In this document: positions 16,500 through 23,769 of the stretch, piece by piece
How positions within the stretch are numbered: position 1 is the stretch's first letter
Layout: every line of letters begins with the position of its first letter
NCBI RefSeq assembly: GCF_048551375.1
Contig: NZ_JBLYZJ010000008.1
Span: 62,001 to 126,000, forward strand
Direction of reading: 5' to 3'
DNA: 64,000 nucleotides
Source of the DNA: Faucicola sp048551375
GTDB taxonomy: Bacteria; Pseudomonadota; Gammaproteobacteria; Pseudomonadales; Moraxellaceae
The notes under the pieces: model-generated
What the model saw: the letters and a program-made list of their open reading frames with translations, nothing else
What the model was told of the DNA's origin: nothing
Database searches by the model: none
Program-made: the position numbers and the translations under genes

Positions 16500-17345
16500 A
16501 TGAAAGACGAAAAATTACAAAAAGCCCTCGCTCGCCTTGGTCTTGGCTCACGCCGTCAAATGGAAACCGTCATCGCCGAAGGGCGAGTCAGCGTCAACGG
16601 TACAGTTGCCACCATTGGCGACCGTGTTGGACAAGGCGATGAAATCCGTGTCGATGGTCGCCTACTCCGCTATACCGCCGAAAACGAAAAACGTCGCCGT
16701 ATCCTAATGTACTACAAACCTGAAGGCGAAATCTGCTCAAGCCATGACCCTGAAGGTCGCCCAACCGTCTTTGAACGCCTACCACCGCTATCGCATGACC
16801 GTTGGGTGATGGTCGGACGTTTGGATATCAACTCGACTGGTTTGCTTTTATTTACCAATGATGGTGAATTGGCACACCGCCTAATGCACCCTTCCAACGA
16901 AATCGAGCGTGAATATGCCGTGCGTGTGATGGGCGAAGTCACCCCAGAGATGATTAATAATCTCAAAAAAGGCGTGATGCTCGATGATGGTATGGCACAA
17001 TTTGATGACATCACCGAAAAAGGTGGTGAGGGTATCAATAAATGGTATCAAGTCAAACTTAAAGAAGGTCGTAATCGTGAAGTCCGCCGTCTATTTGAGT
17101 CGCAAGGGCTAAAAGTCAGCCGTCTATTGCGTACTCGCTATGGCTCGGTGAGCCTGCCTCGTGAGCTTCGCACAGGTCGCTATCTTGAATTGGATAGAAA
17201 AGAAATTGATACGCTGGCAAGCTTGGTAAATATCCGCCCTCGTCAAGGTACTGGGTTATATGGTATCGCCAAACGCCGTCAAGAACGCCATGAAAAAAAA
17301 CCGCTAAAAGCTCGTAAAGTCAATCATTTACGCAGAGATAAGTAA
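16500..17345 (+). CDS. rluB: 23S rRNA pseudouridine synthase RluB (RsuA/RluB family)
   Basis: 281 residues. An S4 RNA-binding domain comes first (EKLQKALARLGLGSRRQMETVIAEGRVSVNG), then the RsuA-type catalytic domain with MYYKPEGEICSSHDPEGRPTVF, the catalytic-Asp motif VGRLDINSTGLLLFTNDG, LMHPSNEIEREYAVRV and LKEGRNREVRRLFES. RluB makes pseudouridine 2605 in 23S rRNA in E. coli; RsuA and RluE are close relatives, but the basic C-terminal tail and nearby scpB favour RluB. The ATG at 16500 has AAAGGA six bases upstream and yields the usual N-terminus; the frame is open back to 16422 but those residues look unrelated. A palindromic repeat serves as terminator. Confidence 0.9.
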   Translation: MKDEKLQKALARLGLGSRRQMETVIAEGRVSVNGTVATIGDRVGQGDEIRVDGRLLRYTAENEKRRRILMYYKPEGEICSSHDPEGRPTVFERLPPLSHDRWVMVGRLDINSTGLLLFTNDGELAHRLMHPSNEIEREYAVRVMGEVTPEMINNLKKGVMLDDGMAQFDDITEKGGEGINKWYQVKLKEGRNREVRRLFESQGLKVSRLLRTRYGSVSLPRELRTGRYLELDRKEIDTLASLVNIRPRQGTGLYGIAKRRQERHEKKPLKARKVNHLRRDK

Positions 17346-17370
17346 TCGCCAACCCAATACATATCGTACC

Positions 17371-17399
17371 GTAGGGGCGTATTGCATACGCCCTTTTTT
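17371..17399 (+). terminator. Palindromic repeat acting as rluB terminator
   Basis: The dispersed palindrome GTAGGGGCGTATTGCATACG plus CCC forms an 8-bp stem (17375-17382 with 17386-17393) and is followed directly by six T. It lies 26 bp past the rluB stop. The same palindrome family ends prfB and, in related form, arsC. Confidence 0.75.
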
Positions 17400-17408
17400 A
17401 TTGATGGC

Positions 17409-17984
17409 TTATTGGGGTGTATTCGCAATCAATACCAATTCGCTATCACCCCCTTGGGTGTCAAAACGTGCTTTGAGATAGCGATTACTAATCAGCAATT
17501 TTTGGGCGTTCTGCTCATACATAGCATCAAGCATATCATCAAATTGCTCGTTGATGGTGTCCAAATACTCATCCAATAACACTTTGGCAGTTTTGCCTGT
17601 CGTGCCGACTGCCAGTTGATTGGCTCTCACATTATCAAGGCGTTGGTAATTTTGTACCGCTTCTGGCAAATCTTCATTGAGGATTTTTTTTACCAAAAAC
17701 TGATTTTCGCCCATGATGGCTTCGTCTTTAATTTGTTTGCTATCATAGTAGCCGAGCAATTTTTTGGCTTTTTGGTCGATGCTTTGCACTTTATCAATCA
17801 CGGTTTTTGGCAGGTTTTTCGTGGTAACTTGGGTCAATTTTGGCATACTGTCAAAGTCAATACCTCGCCCACGTTTCATCGTTTGAAACAGTTTATACAA
17901 GCCAAACGATGCCAATAACGGCAATCCAACATAAATCAGTAATAATAAAGGGTATAAAATCAGTGGGTTAGCAAACCAATCCAT
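17409..17984 (-). CDS. Unrecognised membrane-anchored protein, LP-x-V-x-x-Y domain paralogue
   Basis: 191 residues: a hydrophobic N-terminus (LILYPLLLLIYVGLPLLASFGLY), a basic stretch, then a mainly helical soluble domain. From about residue 90 it reads ENQFLVKKILNEDLPEAVQNY ... VLLDEYLDTINEQFDDMLDAM ... QKLLISNRYLKARF in outline, which lines up with the product of 18090-18767 and the first domain of 15272-16366. AAGGA precedes the ATG. It converges on rluB, which ends 63 bp away, and is the last gene of a possible rpe transcript. The function is unknown; the anchor plus helical domain suggests a scaffold or envelope role, which is a guess. Confidence 0.75.
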   Translation of the reverse strand: MDWFANPLILYPLLLLIYVGLPLLASFGLYKLFQTMKRGRGIDFDSMPKLTQVTTKNLPKTVIDKVQSIDQKAKKLLGYYDSKQIKDEAIMGENQFLVKKILNEDLPEAVQNYQRLDNVRANQLAVGTTGKTAKVLLDEYLDTINEQFDDMLDAMYEQNAQKLLISNRYLKARFDTQGGDSELVLIANTPQ

Positions 17985-18089
17985 TATTTTTCCTTAACAT
18001 TTATCAATCTAAATACCCTCATTGTAGCATTTTGCGGATGAAGGTCTAGCAGGATTGGTTATAAGTTTGGTGAGTTTTTATAGAGATTT

Positions 18090-18767
18090 TTACATGGTAC
18101 GAGATTTGACATAGCGATAAGTAGTCACTAATTGTTGGGTGGCTTGGTGCGACAATTCATCAAGCAAATCACCGAGTTGCTGATGCACGGCTTGTAATAC
18201 ATTGATTAAGACTTGTTCGGCATTTAGCTCACCATGAATCGGTTGTTGCAATGCTTGGGGGTTAAAACGTGCCAGTTGGTCGTATTGATTGACGGCTTGG
18301 GGTAAGGTTTCATTAATCAAACGATTGATAACAAACTGTTTTTCGGTCAGCCATGTCCCAGTTTGTGGGTCTGACTGTTGTTGCCATGCCAAATAGTTTG
18401 CCATACGGTCATTTATCGCCACCAGCCATTCCACCGCTGACAGAGGCATACGGTCTATTTTTTCCATATCCACCCCCACCAAATACACCAGTGACGGAAT
18501 ATTGCCATAACGTGTCCGCCAATAGCGTTGTTTGATTTTTTTGGAAGGTAAGACAGCTTGGGACTGGGCTTGGGGGCGTGATAGCGAATGTGGTACACTC
18601 ATGCCTTGTTGGTAGCCCAACGCTTTTGGGGTGAGTACGGCATGGCGTGAAGCACCAACTTCAATACCCACAAAAGCGTGCATTTTATGCCAAATCACTG
18701 ATAGCAGGGTTTTGAGTAACCACCCTACCAACAATAACATCAGCAACATTATCAACAATTTAACCAA
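18090..18767 (-). CDS. Unrecognised membrane-anchored protein, second LP-x-V-x-x-Y paralogue
   Basis: 225 residues with a very hydrophobic N-terminal helix (LLIMLLMLLLVGWLLKTLLS), a middle region rich in Gln and basic residues, and a C-terminal helical domain: EKQFVINRLINETLPQAVNQY, then QVLINVLQAVHQQLGDLLDEL and TTYRYVKSRTM at the very end. This matches the domain of 17409-17984 position by position. Start is a TTG at 18767 with AGGA about six bases upstream; no ATG lies before the membrane helix. The next gene upstream is 67 bp away and the paralogue downstream 105 bp, so co-transcription is plausible. Function unknown. Confidence 0.7.
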   Translation of the reverse strand: MVKLLIMLLMLLLVGWLLKTLLSVIWHKMHAFVGIEVGASRHAVLTPKALGYQQGMSVPHSLSRPQAQSQAVLPSKKIKQRYWRTRYGNIPSLVYLVGVDMEKIDRMPLSAVEWLVAINDRMANYLAWQQQSDPQTGTWLTEKQFVINRLINETLPQAVNQYDQLARFNPQALQQPIHGELNAEQVLINVLQAVHQQLGDLLDELSHQATQQLVTTYRYVKSRTM

Positions 18768-18834
18768 AACCGTTCCTATTTTCGTGTTTTACTATTATGC
18801 TGATATGCGACTCCTACCACGGTTTTTCAATGGG

Positions 18835-19149
18835 TTATCGCCAATACCGCAATCTATTTAACACAAATAAAAACGCCACAAACATCCCCAAATAATACGC
18901 CAATTTTAATTCAAAGCTGTCATCTCGTAGCTTAAACGGCAATGCACATAACGTCACGCCAGTCGGTATCCACAACAGCATAAAAAACCAATTATCCAAG
19001 ACCGACAGCCACCCATCAAGCCCATGATGTTTTCGCATCCCAGACAGCCCTAGCAATAAACAACTGATAATTAGCGTATGTATCAGCCCTTTGGGAATGG
19101 CTTTGGGATAAATAGATAACTCTTGTTTGGTATAATGGGGAAAATTCAT
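18835..19149 (-). CDS. Small membrane protein of unknown function
   Basis: 104 residues with a polar start and about three membrane helices (GLIHTLIISCLLLGLSG, WFFMLLWIPTGVTLCAL and LAYYLGMFVAFLFVL), ending in basic residues. I do not recognise a family. AAAGG precedes the ATG by seven bases. It lies 35 bp downstream of another small membrane protein and 67 bp upstream of the LP-x-V-x-x-Y paralogue, consistent with one transcript running from rpe. Confidence 0.65.
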   Translation of the reverse strand: MNFPHYTKQELSIYPKAIPKGLIHTLIISCLLLGLSGMRKHHGLDGWLSVLDNWFFMLLWIPTGVTLCALPFKLRDDSFELKLAYYLGMFVAFLFVLNRLRYWR

Positions 19150-19184
19150 GGCGTGCCTTTGAAATAAAATATAAAATTAAAATT

Positions 19185-19508
19185 TTAGGAATACATCGAC
19201 ATCAACCACAGCATCGCCACACAGCTAAACAATAGCCCCAATGTCAAGGCATTGCGTGACTGAATGGGGGGCTTGCCCGAAAAGCGATTTAGCACCATCG
19301 AACCTAACACAAAAAATGCAGGCAATAATACCCAAAAAATCAGCCCTGTGACCATTAACGTTGGCAAAATCATCGCCAACGTGTCACCCATATACAATCT
19401 AAAGCCAAACCCCGCTAGCCCTAACACCAACGCAAAAATTCCCAGTCCAATCGTCAAACCCATTGGGACGAGCGAAGGGGAACTGGGTGTAACATTGGAT
19501 TCTGTCAT
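19185..19508 (-). CDS. Small membrane protein of unknown function
   Basis: 107 residues: a short polar head rich in Thr/Ser/Pro, then helices around MGLTIGLGIFALVLGLAG, LAMILPTLMVTGLIFWVLLP and ALTLGLLFSCVAMLWLM. No family recognised. Two ATGs are adjacent; the second (19508) is six bases from AAGGA, the first (19511) only three, so I use the second. The gene starts 29 bp after rpe ends, so it is probably translated from the rpe mRNA. Confidence 0.65.
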   Translation of the reverse strand: MTESNVTPSSPSLVPMGLTIGLGIFALVLGLAGFGFRLYMGDTLAMILPTLMVTGLIFWVLLPAFFVLGSMVLNRFSGKPPIQSRNALTLGLLFSCVAMLWLMSMYS

Positions 19509-19537
19509 CATTATTCCTTATAGCTTTATTTGGTTTG

Positions 19538-20293
19538 TTAAGCTTGGACACTACCCACCAACGCCAATTCGGCACGCATTTCATCAATGGCTTTTTTATA
19601 ATCTTTTTGATTAAAAATCGCCGACCCTGCCACAAACATATCCGCCCCTGCTTCCGCCACGGCACGGATATTACTGGCTTTAATTCCCCCATCGACCTCA
19701 AGACGAATCGGACGACCCGAAGCCACGATACGTTGACGCACTTGTCGGATTTTATCCAATGTTCCCTCAATAAATGCCTGCCCACCAAAACCCGGATTGA
19801 CACTCATTAGCAAAATTTGGTCGACTTTATCCATCACATAATCCAAATAATGCAATGGTGTGGCAGGATTTAACACCAGTCCGCACTCTGCGCCACCGTC
19901 TTTAATCAACTGAAGCGAGCGGTCAACATGCTGGCTTGCCTCTGGGTGAAAGGTGATAATATCCGCCCCTGCGTGCAAAAATTGCTCAATCATGCTATCC
20001 ACAGGCGATACCATCAAATGCACATCAATCGAAGCGGTAATGCCATAATCTTTGAGAGCTTGACAAATCATGCTACCAAACGTTAAATTTGGCACGTAAT
20101 GATTATCCATCACATCAAAATGCACCACGTCCGCCCCTGCCTCTATCACGTTCTGCACTTCTTCACCAAGGCGAGCAAAATCGGCTGATAAAATTGAGGG
20201 GGCAATTAAATAAGGGGTATCATTTTTGGGGTTGGATAGGGTTTTGACACTGGGTAAAGGTGAGGTGAGGTAATCATCGGTTGAATTTGGCAT
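19538..20293 (-). CDS. rpe: Ribulose-phosphate 3-epimerase
   Basis: A 251-residue TIM-barrel enzyme that interconverts ribulose 5-phosphate and xylulose 5-phosphate in the pentose phosphate pathway. Family motifs are in order: LIAPSILSADFARLGEEV, VHFDVMDNHYVPNLTFG, DVHLMV, HPEASQHVDRSLQLI, LMSVNPGFGGQAF and EVDGGIKASNI. About 27 residues precede the usual start, but AGGTG lies just before this ATG and no better start follows. It appears to head a group of small membrane-protein genes running to 17409. An Rsm-type sRNA gene on the same strand ends 168 bp upstream. Confidence 0.95.
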   Translation of the reverse strand: MPNSTDDYLTSPLPSVKTLSNPKNDTPYLIAPSILSADFARLGEEVQNVIEAGADVVHFDVMDNHYVPNLTFGSMICQALKDYGITASIDVHLMVSPVDSMIEQFLHAGADIITFHPEASQHVDRSLQLIKDGGAECGLVLNPATPLHYLDYVMDKVDQILLMSVNPGFGGQAFIEGTLDKIRQVRQRIVASGRPIRLEVDGGIKASNIRAVAEAGADMFVAGSAIFNQKDYKKAIDEMRAELALVGSVQA

Positions 20294-20363
20294 AAAACAC
20301 CTAGCTTATGATGGGCGAAAAATTGGCAAACAAACTATCATTATTAAACTTAAAATAACACCA

Positions 20364-20386
20364 GTAGGGGCATATTGCATACGCCC
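20364..20386. repeat. Single palindromic repeat unit upstream of rpe
   Basis: GTAGGGGCATATTGCATACG plus CCC, another copy of the palindrome seen at 356, 4384, 13122 and 17371. It lies between the sRNA terminator and the rpe start. Confidence 0.5.
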
Positions 20387-20460
20387 AATACCTTAAAGCA
20401 TGATGGCTAATTTGATTCACGATACTTTGGCAAGCTATTGTAGCAAAATTTTGACCCACA

Positions 20461-20503
20461 AAAAAGAATAAACCCAAGTCTTAGGGCAATAGACTTGGGT
20501 TTA
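20461..20503 (-). terminator. Terminator of the Rsm-like sRNA
   Basis: AAACCCAAGTCT (20471-20482) and AGACTTGGGTTT (20492-20503) form a perfect 12-bp stem with a 9-nt loop. On the minus strand it is followed by ATTCTTTTTT, giving a U-rich tail. It cannot serve rpe or asd, which are read away from it, so it belongs to a separate minus-strand transcript. Confidence 0.85.
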
Positions 20504-20599
20504 GTTGGGCATTTCATATCGTTGTTATTGTTCTTCCTTGACAACACTCATCCTGAGCGAATCAACACTGCTATTCCTTAGCATCATCCTTGTGTTGAT
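20461..20599 (-). ncRNA. Candidate CsrA/RsmA-titrating small RNA (RsmX/Y/Z-like)
   Basis: No protein frame fits this stretch, but on the minus strand it has every mark of a Gac/Rsm sRNA. From a predicted start near 20599, eight bases ATCAACAC (20599-20592) pair with GTGTTGAT (20568-20561). Inside, TGCTA-AGGAA-TAGCA (20583-20569) puts GGA in a hairpin loop. Next, CTCA-GGA-TGAG (20557-20547) is a second GGA loop. GGA also occurs at 20589-20587 and 20537-20535, giving four CsrA-type sites in about 65 nt. The RNA ends in a 12-bp terminator stem with a U-rich tail, total about 139 nt. Upstream are TATAAT and a perfect GacA box. Known relatives sequester the translational repressor CsrA/RsmA. A csrA gene and gacA are not in this window. 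Exact ends are estimates. Confidence 0.85.
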
Positions 20600-20605
20600 G
20601 GGTTC

Positions 20606-20611
20606 ATTATA
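20606..20611 (-). promoter_or_regulatory. -10 element of the sRNA promoter
   Basis: Minus-strand TATAAT is a perfect -10 box seven bases before the predicted start at 20599. The hexamer 17 bp further upstream (TAGTCA) is a poor -35, as expected for a promoter that needs an activator. Confidence 0.7.
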
Positions 20612-20655
20612 GGCAATCCGAATGCCTGTGACTATTCGCAAATGGCGGATATTGG

Positions 20656-20673
20656 TGTAAGTTTTTGCTTACA
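20656..20673 (-). promoter_or_regulatory. GacA upstream activating sequence
   Basis: Minus strand TGTAAGCAAAAACTTACA exactly fits the published GacA box TGTAAG-N6-CTTACA that activates rsmX/Y/Z genes in pseudomonads. It is centred about 65 bp upstream of the predicted sRNA start. This is the only such match I saw in the window. Confidence 0.85.
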
Positions 20674-20848
20674 TGGGTGTGCGTTTTTATCAGTTTATAA
20701 TTTATGATAATTTTAATTATTCTCAAAAGTTTGGGCAACACCAATAAAATCTACTTGCAAAAAGTAACAAAAACAGGCATGGTAATAGGTTGCAAAAACG
20801 TATTTGCAACGGCTTGCTTTTTTAATTTTTAATTGTAAGGATATTATC
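20674..20848 (+). promoter_or_regulatory. asd leader region
   Basis: AT-rich, non-coding sequence between the GacA box and asd. Several TTGCAA hexamers occur (20755, 20790 and, inverted, near 20804), including an inverted pair at 20790-20809, then GCAACGGCTTGC followed by seven T, a weak terminator-like hairpin. These could be a repressor site or an attenuator for asd; neither is proven. AAGGA at 20837-20841 is the ribosome site. Confidence 0.35.
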
Positions 20849-21979
20849 ATGAGTCAGCTTCGTGTTGGTCTAGTTGGGTGGCGTGGTATGGTCGGTTCGG
20901 TTTTGATGCAACGTATGCTTGCAGAAAACGACTTTGACGGTATTACGCCTGTATTTTTCTCTACCAGTAATGCTGGTGGTGATGCCCCTAAGATTGATGG
21001 CATTAACACAGGTAAGCTCGAAGATGCCCATGATATTGCGACCTTGGCAAGCTGTGATGTGATTATCACGTGTCAAGGCGGTGACTACACCAAAGCGGTG
21101 CATCAACCTTTACGTGATAGCGGTTGGACTGGTTACTGGATTGATGCGGCGAGTACCTTACGAATGACGGATGACAGCATCATCGTGCTTGACCCTGTTA
21201 ATCGCAATGTGATTGACGATGCTATCAAAAATGGGCAAAAAGACTTTATCGGCGGTAACTGCACTGTGTCATTGATGCTGATGGCAATTGGTGAGTTATT
21301 CAAACGTGATTGGGTCGAATGGGTATCTGCCATGACTTACCAAGCCGCCAGTGGTGCTGGGGCAAACAATATGCGTGAGCTGATTAAAGGCATGGGCTAT
21401 ATCCATGATGGCGTAGCAAGCGAACTTGCTGACCCTGCCAGTGCAATTTTGGAAATTGACCGTAAAGTCGCCGAACTTCAACGTGGCGAAGGCTTTCCAA
21501 AACAATATTTTGGTGCACCGCTTGCAGGTAGTTTGATTCCTTATATTGACGTACAGCTTGATAATGGTCAATCCAAAGAAGAATGGAAAGGCTGTGTTGA
21601 AACCAATAAAATCCTTGGTAATCAAGGTGATGACGTGGTGCAAATTGACGGTATTTGCGTACGAATTGGGGCGATGCGTTGCCATTCACAAGGCTTAACC
21701 ATCAAACTTAAAAAAGACATTCCCTTGGCAGAAATCGAAGAAGCCTTACGTAACAGTGGCAATGAATGGCTAGATGTGGTCGAAAATGATAAACCTGCAT
21801 CTGTTGAGCGTTTAACGCCTGTTGCTGTCACTGGTACACTAAAAGTCGCTGTCGGTCGCTTGCGTAAAATGAACATGGGCGGTGAATACCTAACTGCCTT
21901 TACTGTGGGTGACCAACTACTTTGGGGTGCTGCTGAACCACTACGCCGTACTTTAGCCATTTTACGTGGCAAATTATAA
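20849..21979 (+). CDS. asd: Aspartate-semialdehyde dehydrogenase
   Basis: 376 residues of the long gram-negative Asd type. It reduces aspartyl phosphate to the semialdehyde, the branch point for lysine, diaminopimelate, threonine and methionine. The N-terminal NADP motif is VGLVGWRGMVGSVLMQRM, followed by FFSTSNAGG, the active-site Cys region GGNCTVSLMLMAIG, YQAASGAGANNM and RIGAMRCHSQGLTIKL with the active-site His. AAGGA lies eight bases before the ATG at 20849; the frame is open to 20804 but those codons have no ribosome site. A terminator follows the gene. Confidence 0.96.
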   Translation: MSQLRVGLVGWRGMVGSVLMQRMLAENDFDGITPVFFSTSNAGGDAPKIDGINTGKLEDAHDIATLASCDVIITCQGGDYTKAVHQPLRDSGWTGYWIDAASTLRMTDDSIIVLDPVNRNVIDDAIKNGQKDFIGGNCTVSLMLMAIGELFKRDWVEWVSAMTYQAASGAGANNMRELIKGMGYIHDGVASELADPASAILEIDRKVAELQRGEGFPKQYFGAPLAGSLIPYIDVQLDNGQSKEEWKGCVETNKILGNQGDDVVQIDGICVRIGAMRCHSQGLTIKLKKDIPLAEIEEALRNSGNEWLDVVENDKPASVERLTPVAVTGTLKVAVGRLRKMNMGGEYLTAFTVGDQLLWGAAEPLRRTLAILRGKL

Positions 21980-22050
21980 GAAGTGACTATTAAGAAGTGA
22001 CTTTGGCATCATACCTGTTTAAAATGCCATTTCACAAAAAATACCCCAAC

Positions 22051-22078
22051 AAAAACACGTCTATGATGGCGTGTTTTT
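22051..22078 (+). terminator. Intrinsic terminator of asd
   Basis: AAAAACACG (22051-22059) pairs with CGTGTTTTT (22070-22078) around a 10-nt loop; the stem itself ends in T-rich sequence. It lies 72 bp past the asd stop. Confidence 0.75.
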
Positions 22079-22329
22079 AGTATTTGTGTTATTTTATTGT
22101 GTGAAAACCTACTTGCAAAACATTTAGACTGGTATTTTATCGCAACTTTTGTTATAACTCTCTTATTGTTACGTGTAGTGATGGTTTAGCAACATTTAGT
22201 ATTTTTTGTTACAAACAAAACCAAACCCAATTTTAGAATGCCCCAATAATATTAACAGTAATATTATAACCTTGGTTAATAGCTACTCACTGGTAATGTC
22301 TCTTTTTCGTACAGGCAAGGATTTTATTT
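22079..22329 (+). other. Intergenic region upstream of fimV
   Basis: AT-rich and non-coding. It contains TATAAC/TATTATAAC-like hexamers near 22262-22270 that could be a -10 box and AAGGA at 22317-22321 as the fimV ribosome site. No hairpin or gene is evident. Confidence 0.3.
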
Positions 22330-23739
22330 ATGTCTTGGCAGAAACGCTCTATCAAACTTATCTTCGGATTACCTTTATCACTTCCCATTGTTGCGTATGC
22401 TGTCAATATCGGTGATACCTATGTAAAATCTCAACAAAATGAACCGCTTGATGCCAGTATCAATGTCAGTGATATTGATCCTGCTACCTTTTCGGTAAAA
22501 CTTGCCAATACTGAAATCTATCAACAGTTGGGATTATCCAAAGAAACTGATATTAACGTTCGCTTTGTCCCAAGTAGCAGTGATGGTGGTCAAATTATTT
22601 TAAGCACCTCACAGCCTGTCAATACGCCCTTTACAGATGTTGTGCTAGATGTTGCTAATAAGGGCGAAACCAAAACATTACCCAAAACCCTATTATTGCC
22701 GATTGATGAAAAAAGTAAAGTCTTGACACAATCAAACACATCATTGGTCAAAACTGAAGCCACCAAAACCATTGTTGGTGAAAGTAACCCTGTTGAGCTT
22801 CCTGTCGTTAAAGAAGCCATACCTGTCACCACCAATGAGCCTGTTGTTGCTGATATAGCAGACCCAGTGACCATGACTAACCCCAGCAACGATAACGATA
22901 CTCAATCGTATAAAAACCTTGTGATTAGCGAAACTCGTCACTATGGCCCATTATCTGATATGGTGGCGAATAACGATACACCCACAATTACGCCTATTCC
23001 TCAACCAACAGAGCCTACCCAAACGCCCCAACCAGCTAAACAATCAAGCAAACAGCCAAATAAACAAGGCAATACCCCCACAAACACGCCCTCTAGCTCT
23101 GATGAAAGTGTCACCTATGTTGTTCAACGTAATGATAACTTATGGACAATTGCCAGTGAACTAGCACATCGTAATAAAAAAGATGTCAACACGGTGATGA
23201 AAGAAATCATGTCTGCCAACCCTCATGCGTTTGTCGACAATGACCCAACCAAACTCATCGCCAATACCGAGCTAAATGTTCCTCGTTATCAAGTTATGCC
23301 CTCACAGATTGGGGTGAAATCAGCGAATAATCTCAAAAAACAATATAAAGCCACTCAAGCCAAGACTATCAAACAGCAAGTCAAACGCCCAACAACCAGT
23401 GCTAAATCAAATACATCAGCAAAACCAACCATTGCAAAAAAAATCACCCCAAAACCAACTGCCCCAAAAGTTGTGCATAAAACAGAAATGAAAATTATCG
23501 CCCCAAGTCAAAATAATGGAGCAACACAAGGTTCAAACAAAAGCACATCAACCCTAACAAAAGGGGTATCGTCACAAATCGTTAGCCAAGTTCAACAAAA
23601 ACGCCAATTCACTGCCCAACAAGCCAGCAAAGTCGGTCAATTAAACCAAAGCCTTGTCAATGCTGAAAAACGCTTAAAACTCCAAAACAGTAAATTAGCC
23701 CAACTTGAACAACGCTTAAAAGAACTGAATAAACAATAA
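22330..23739 (+). CDS. fimV: FimV N-terminal half: secreted LysM protein
   Basis: 469 residues that correspond to the periplasmic part of FimV/TspA proteins. A signal peptide ends at AYA, the FimV head follows (NIGDTYVKSQQNEPLDASINVSD, then FTDVVLDVANKG), then a long Thr/Pro/Gln-rich linker, a LysM-type peptidoglycan-binding segment (VTYVVQRNDNLWTIASELAHRN) near residue 260, a basic region and a C-terminal coiled coil (KRLKLQNSKLAQLEQRLKELNKQ). In Pseudomonas aeruginosa FimV is a single chain continuing through a membrane helix into an acidic cytoplasmic part; here the chain stops and those parts are encoded by the next gene, 30 bp on. It likely supports polar organisation of type IV pili. 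AAGGA precedes the ATG. Confidence 0.85.
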   Translation: MSWQKRSIKLIFGLPLSLPIVAYAVNIGDTYVKSQQNEPLDASINVSDIDPATFSVKLANTEIYQQLGLSKETDINVRFVPSSSDGGQIILSTSQPVNTPFTDVVLDVANKGETKTLPKTLLLPIDEKSKVLTQSNTSLVKTEATKTIVGESNPVELPVVKEAIPVTTNEPVVADIADPVTMTNPSNDNDTQSYKNLVISETRHYGPLSDMVANNDTPTITPIPQPTEPTQTPQPAKQSSKQPNKQGNTPTNTPSSSDESVTYVVQRNDNLWTIASELAHRNKKDVNTVMKEIMSANPHAFVDNDPTKLIANTELNVPRYQVMPSQIGVKSANNLKKQYKATQAKTIKQQVKRPTTSAKSNTSAKPTIAKKITPKPTAPKVVHKTEMKIIAPSQNNGATQGSNKSTSTLTKGVSSQIVSQVQQKRQFTAQQASKVGQLNQSLVNAEKRLKLQNSKLAQLEQRLKELNKQ

Positions 23740-23769
23740 AATTGAAATGATAAGATTAAGGAGAAAGGC

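Noticed and set aside
20461..20503. The strong hairpin as terminator or attenuator of rpe or asd
   Set aside because: rpe and asd are transcribed away from each other, so neither ends here. The U-rich side is on the minus strand, and a complete sRNA-like unit with promoter elements lies directly upstream of it.
20674..20848. Lysine riboswitch before asd
   Set aside because: The leader is short and AT-rich and shows none of the conserved L-box stems; only TTGCAA dyads and a weak hairpin are seen.
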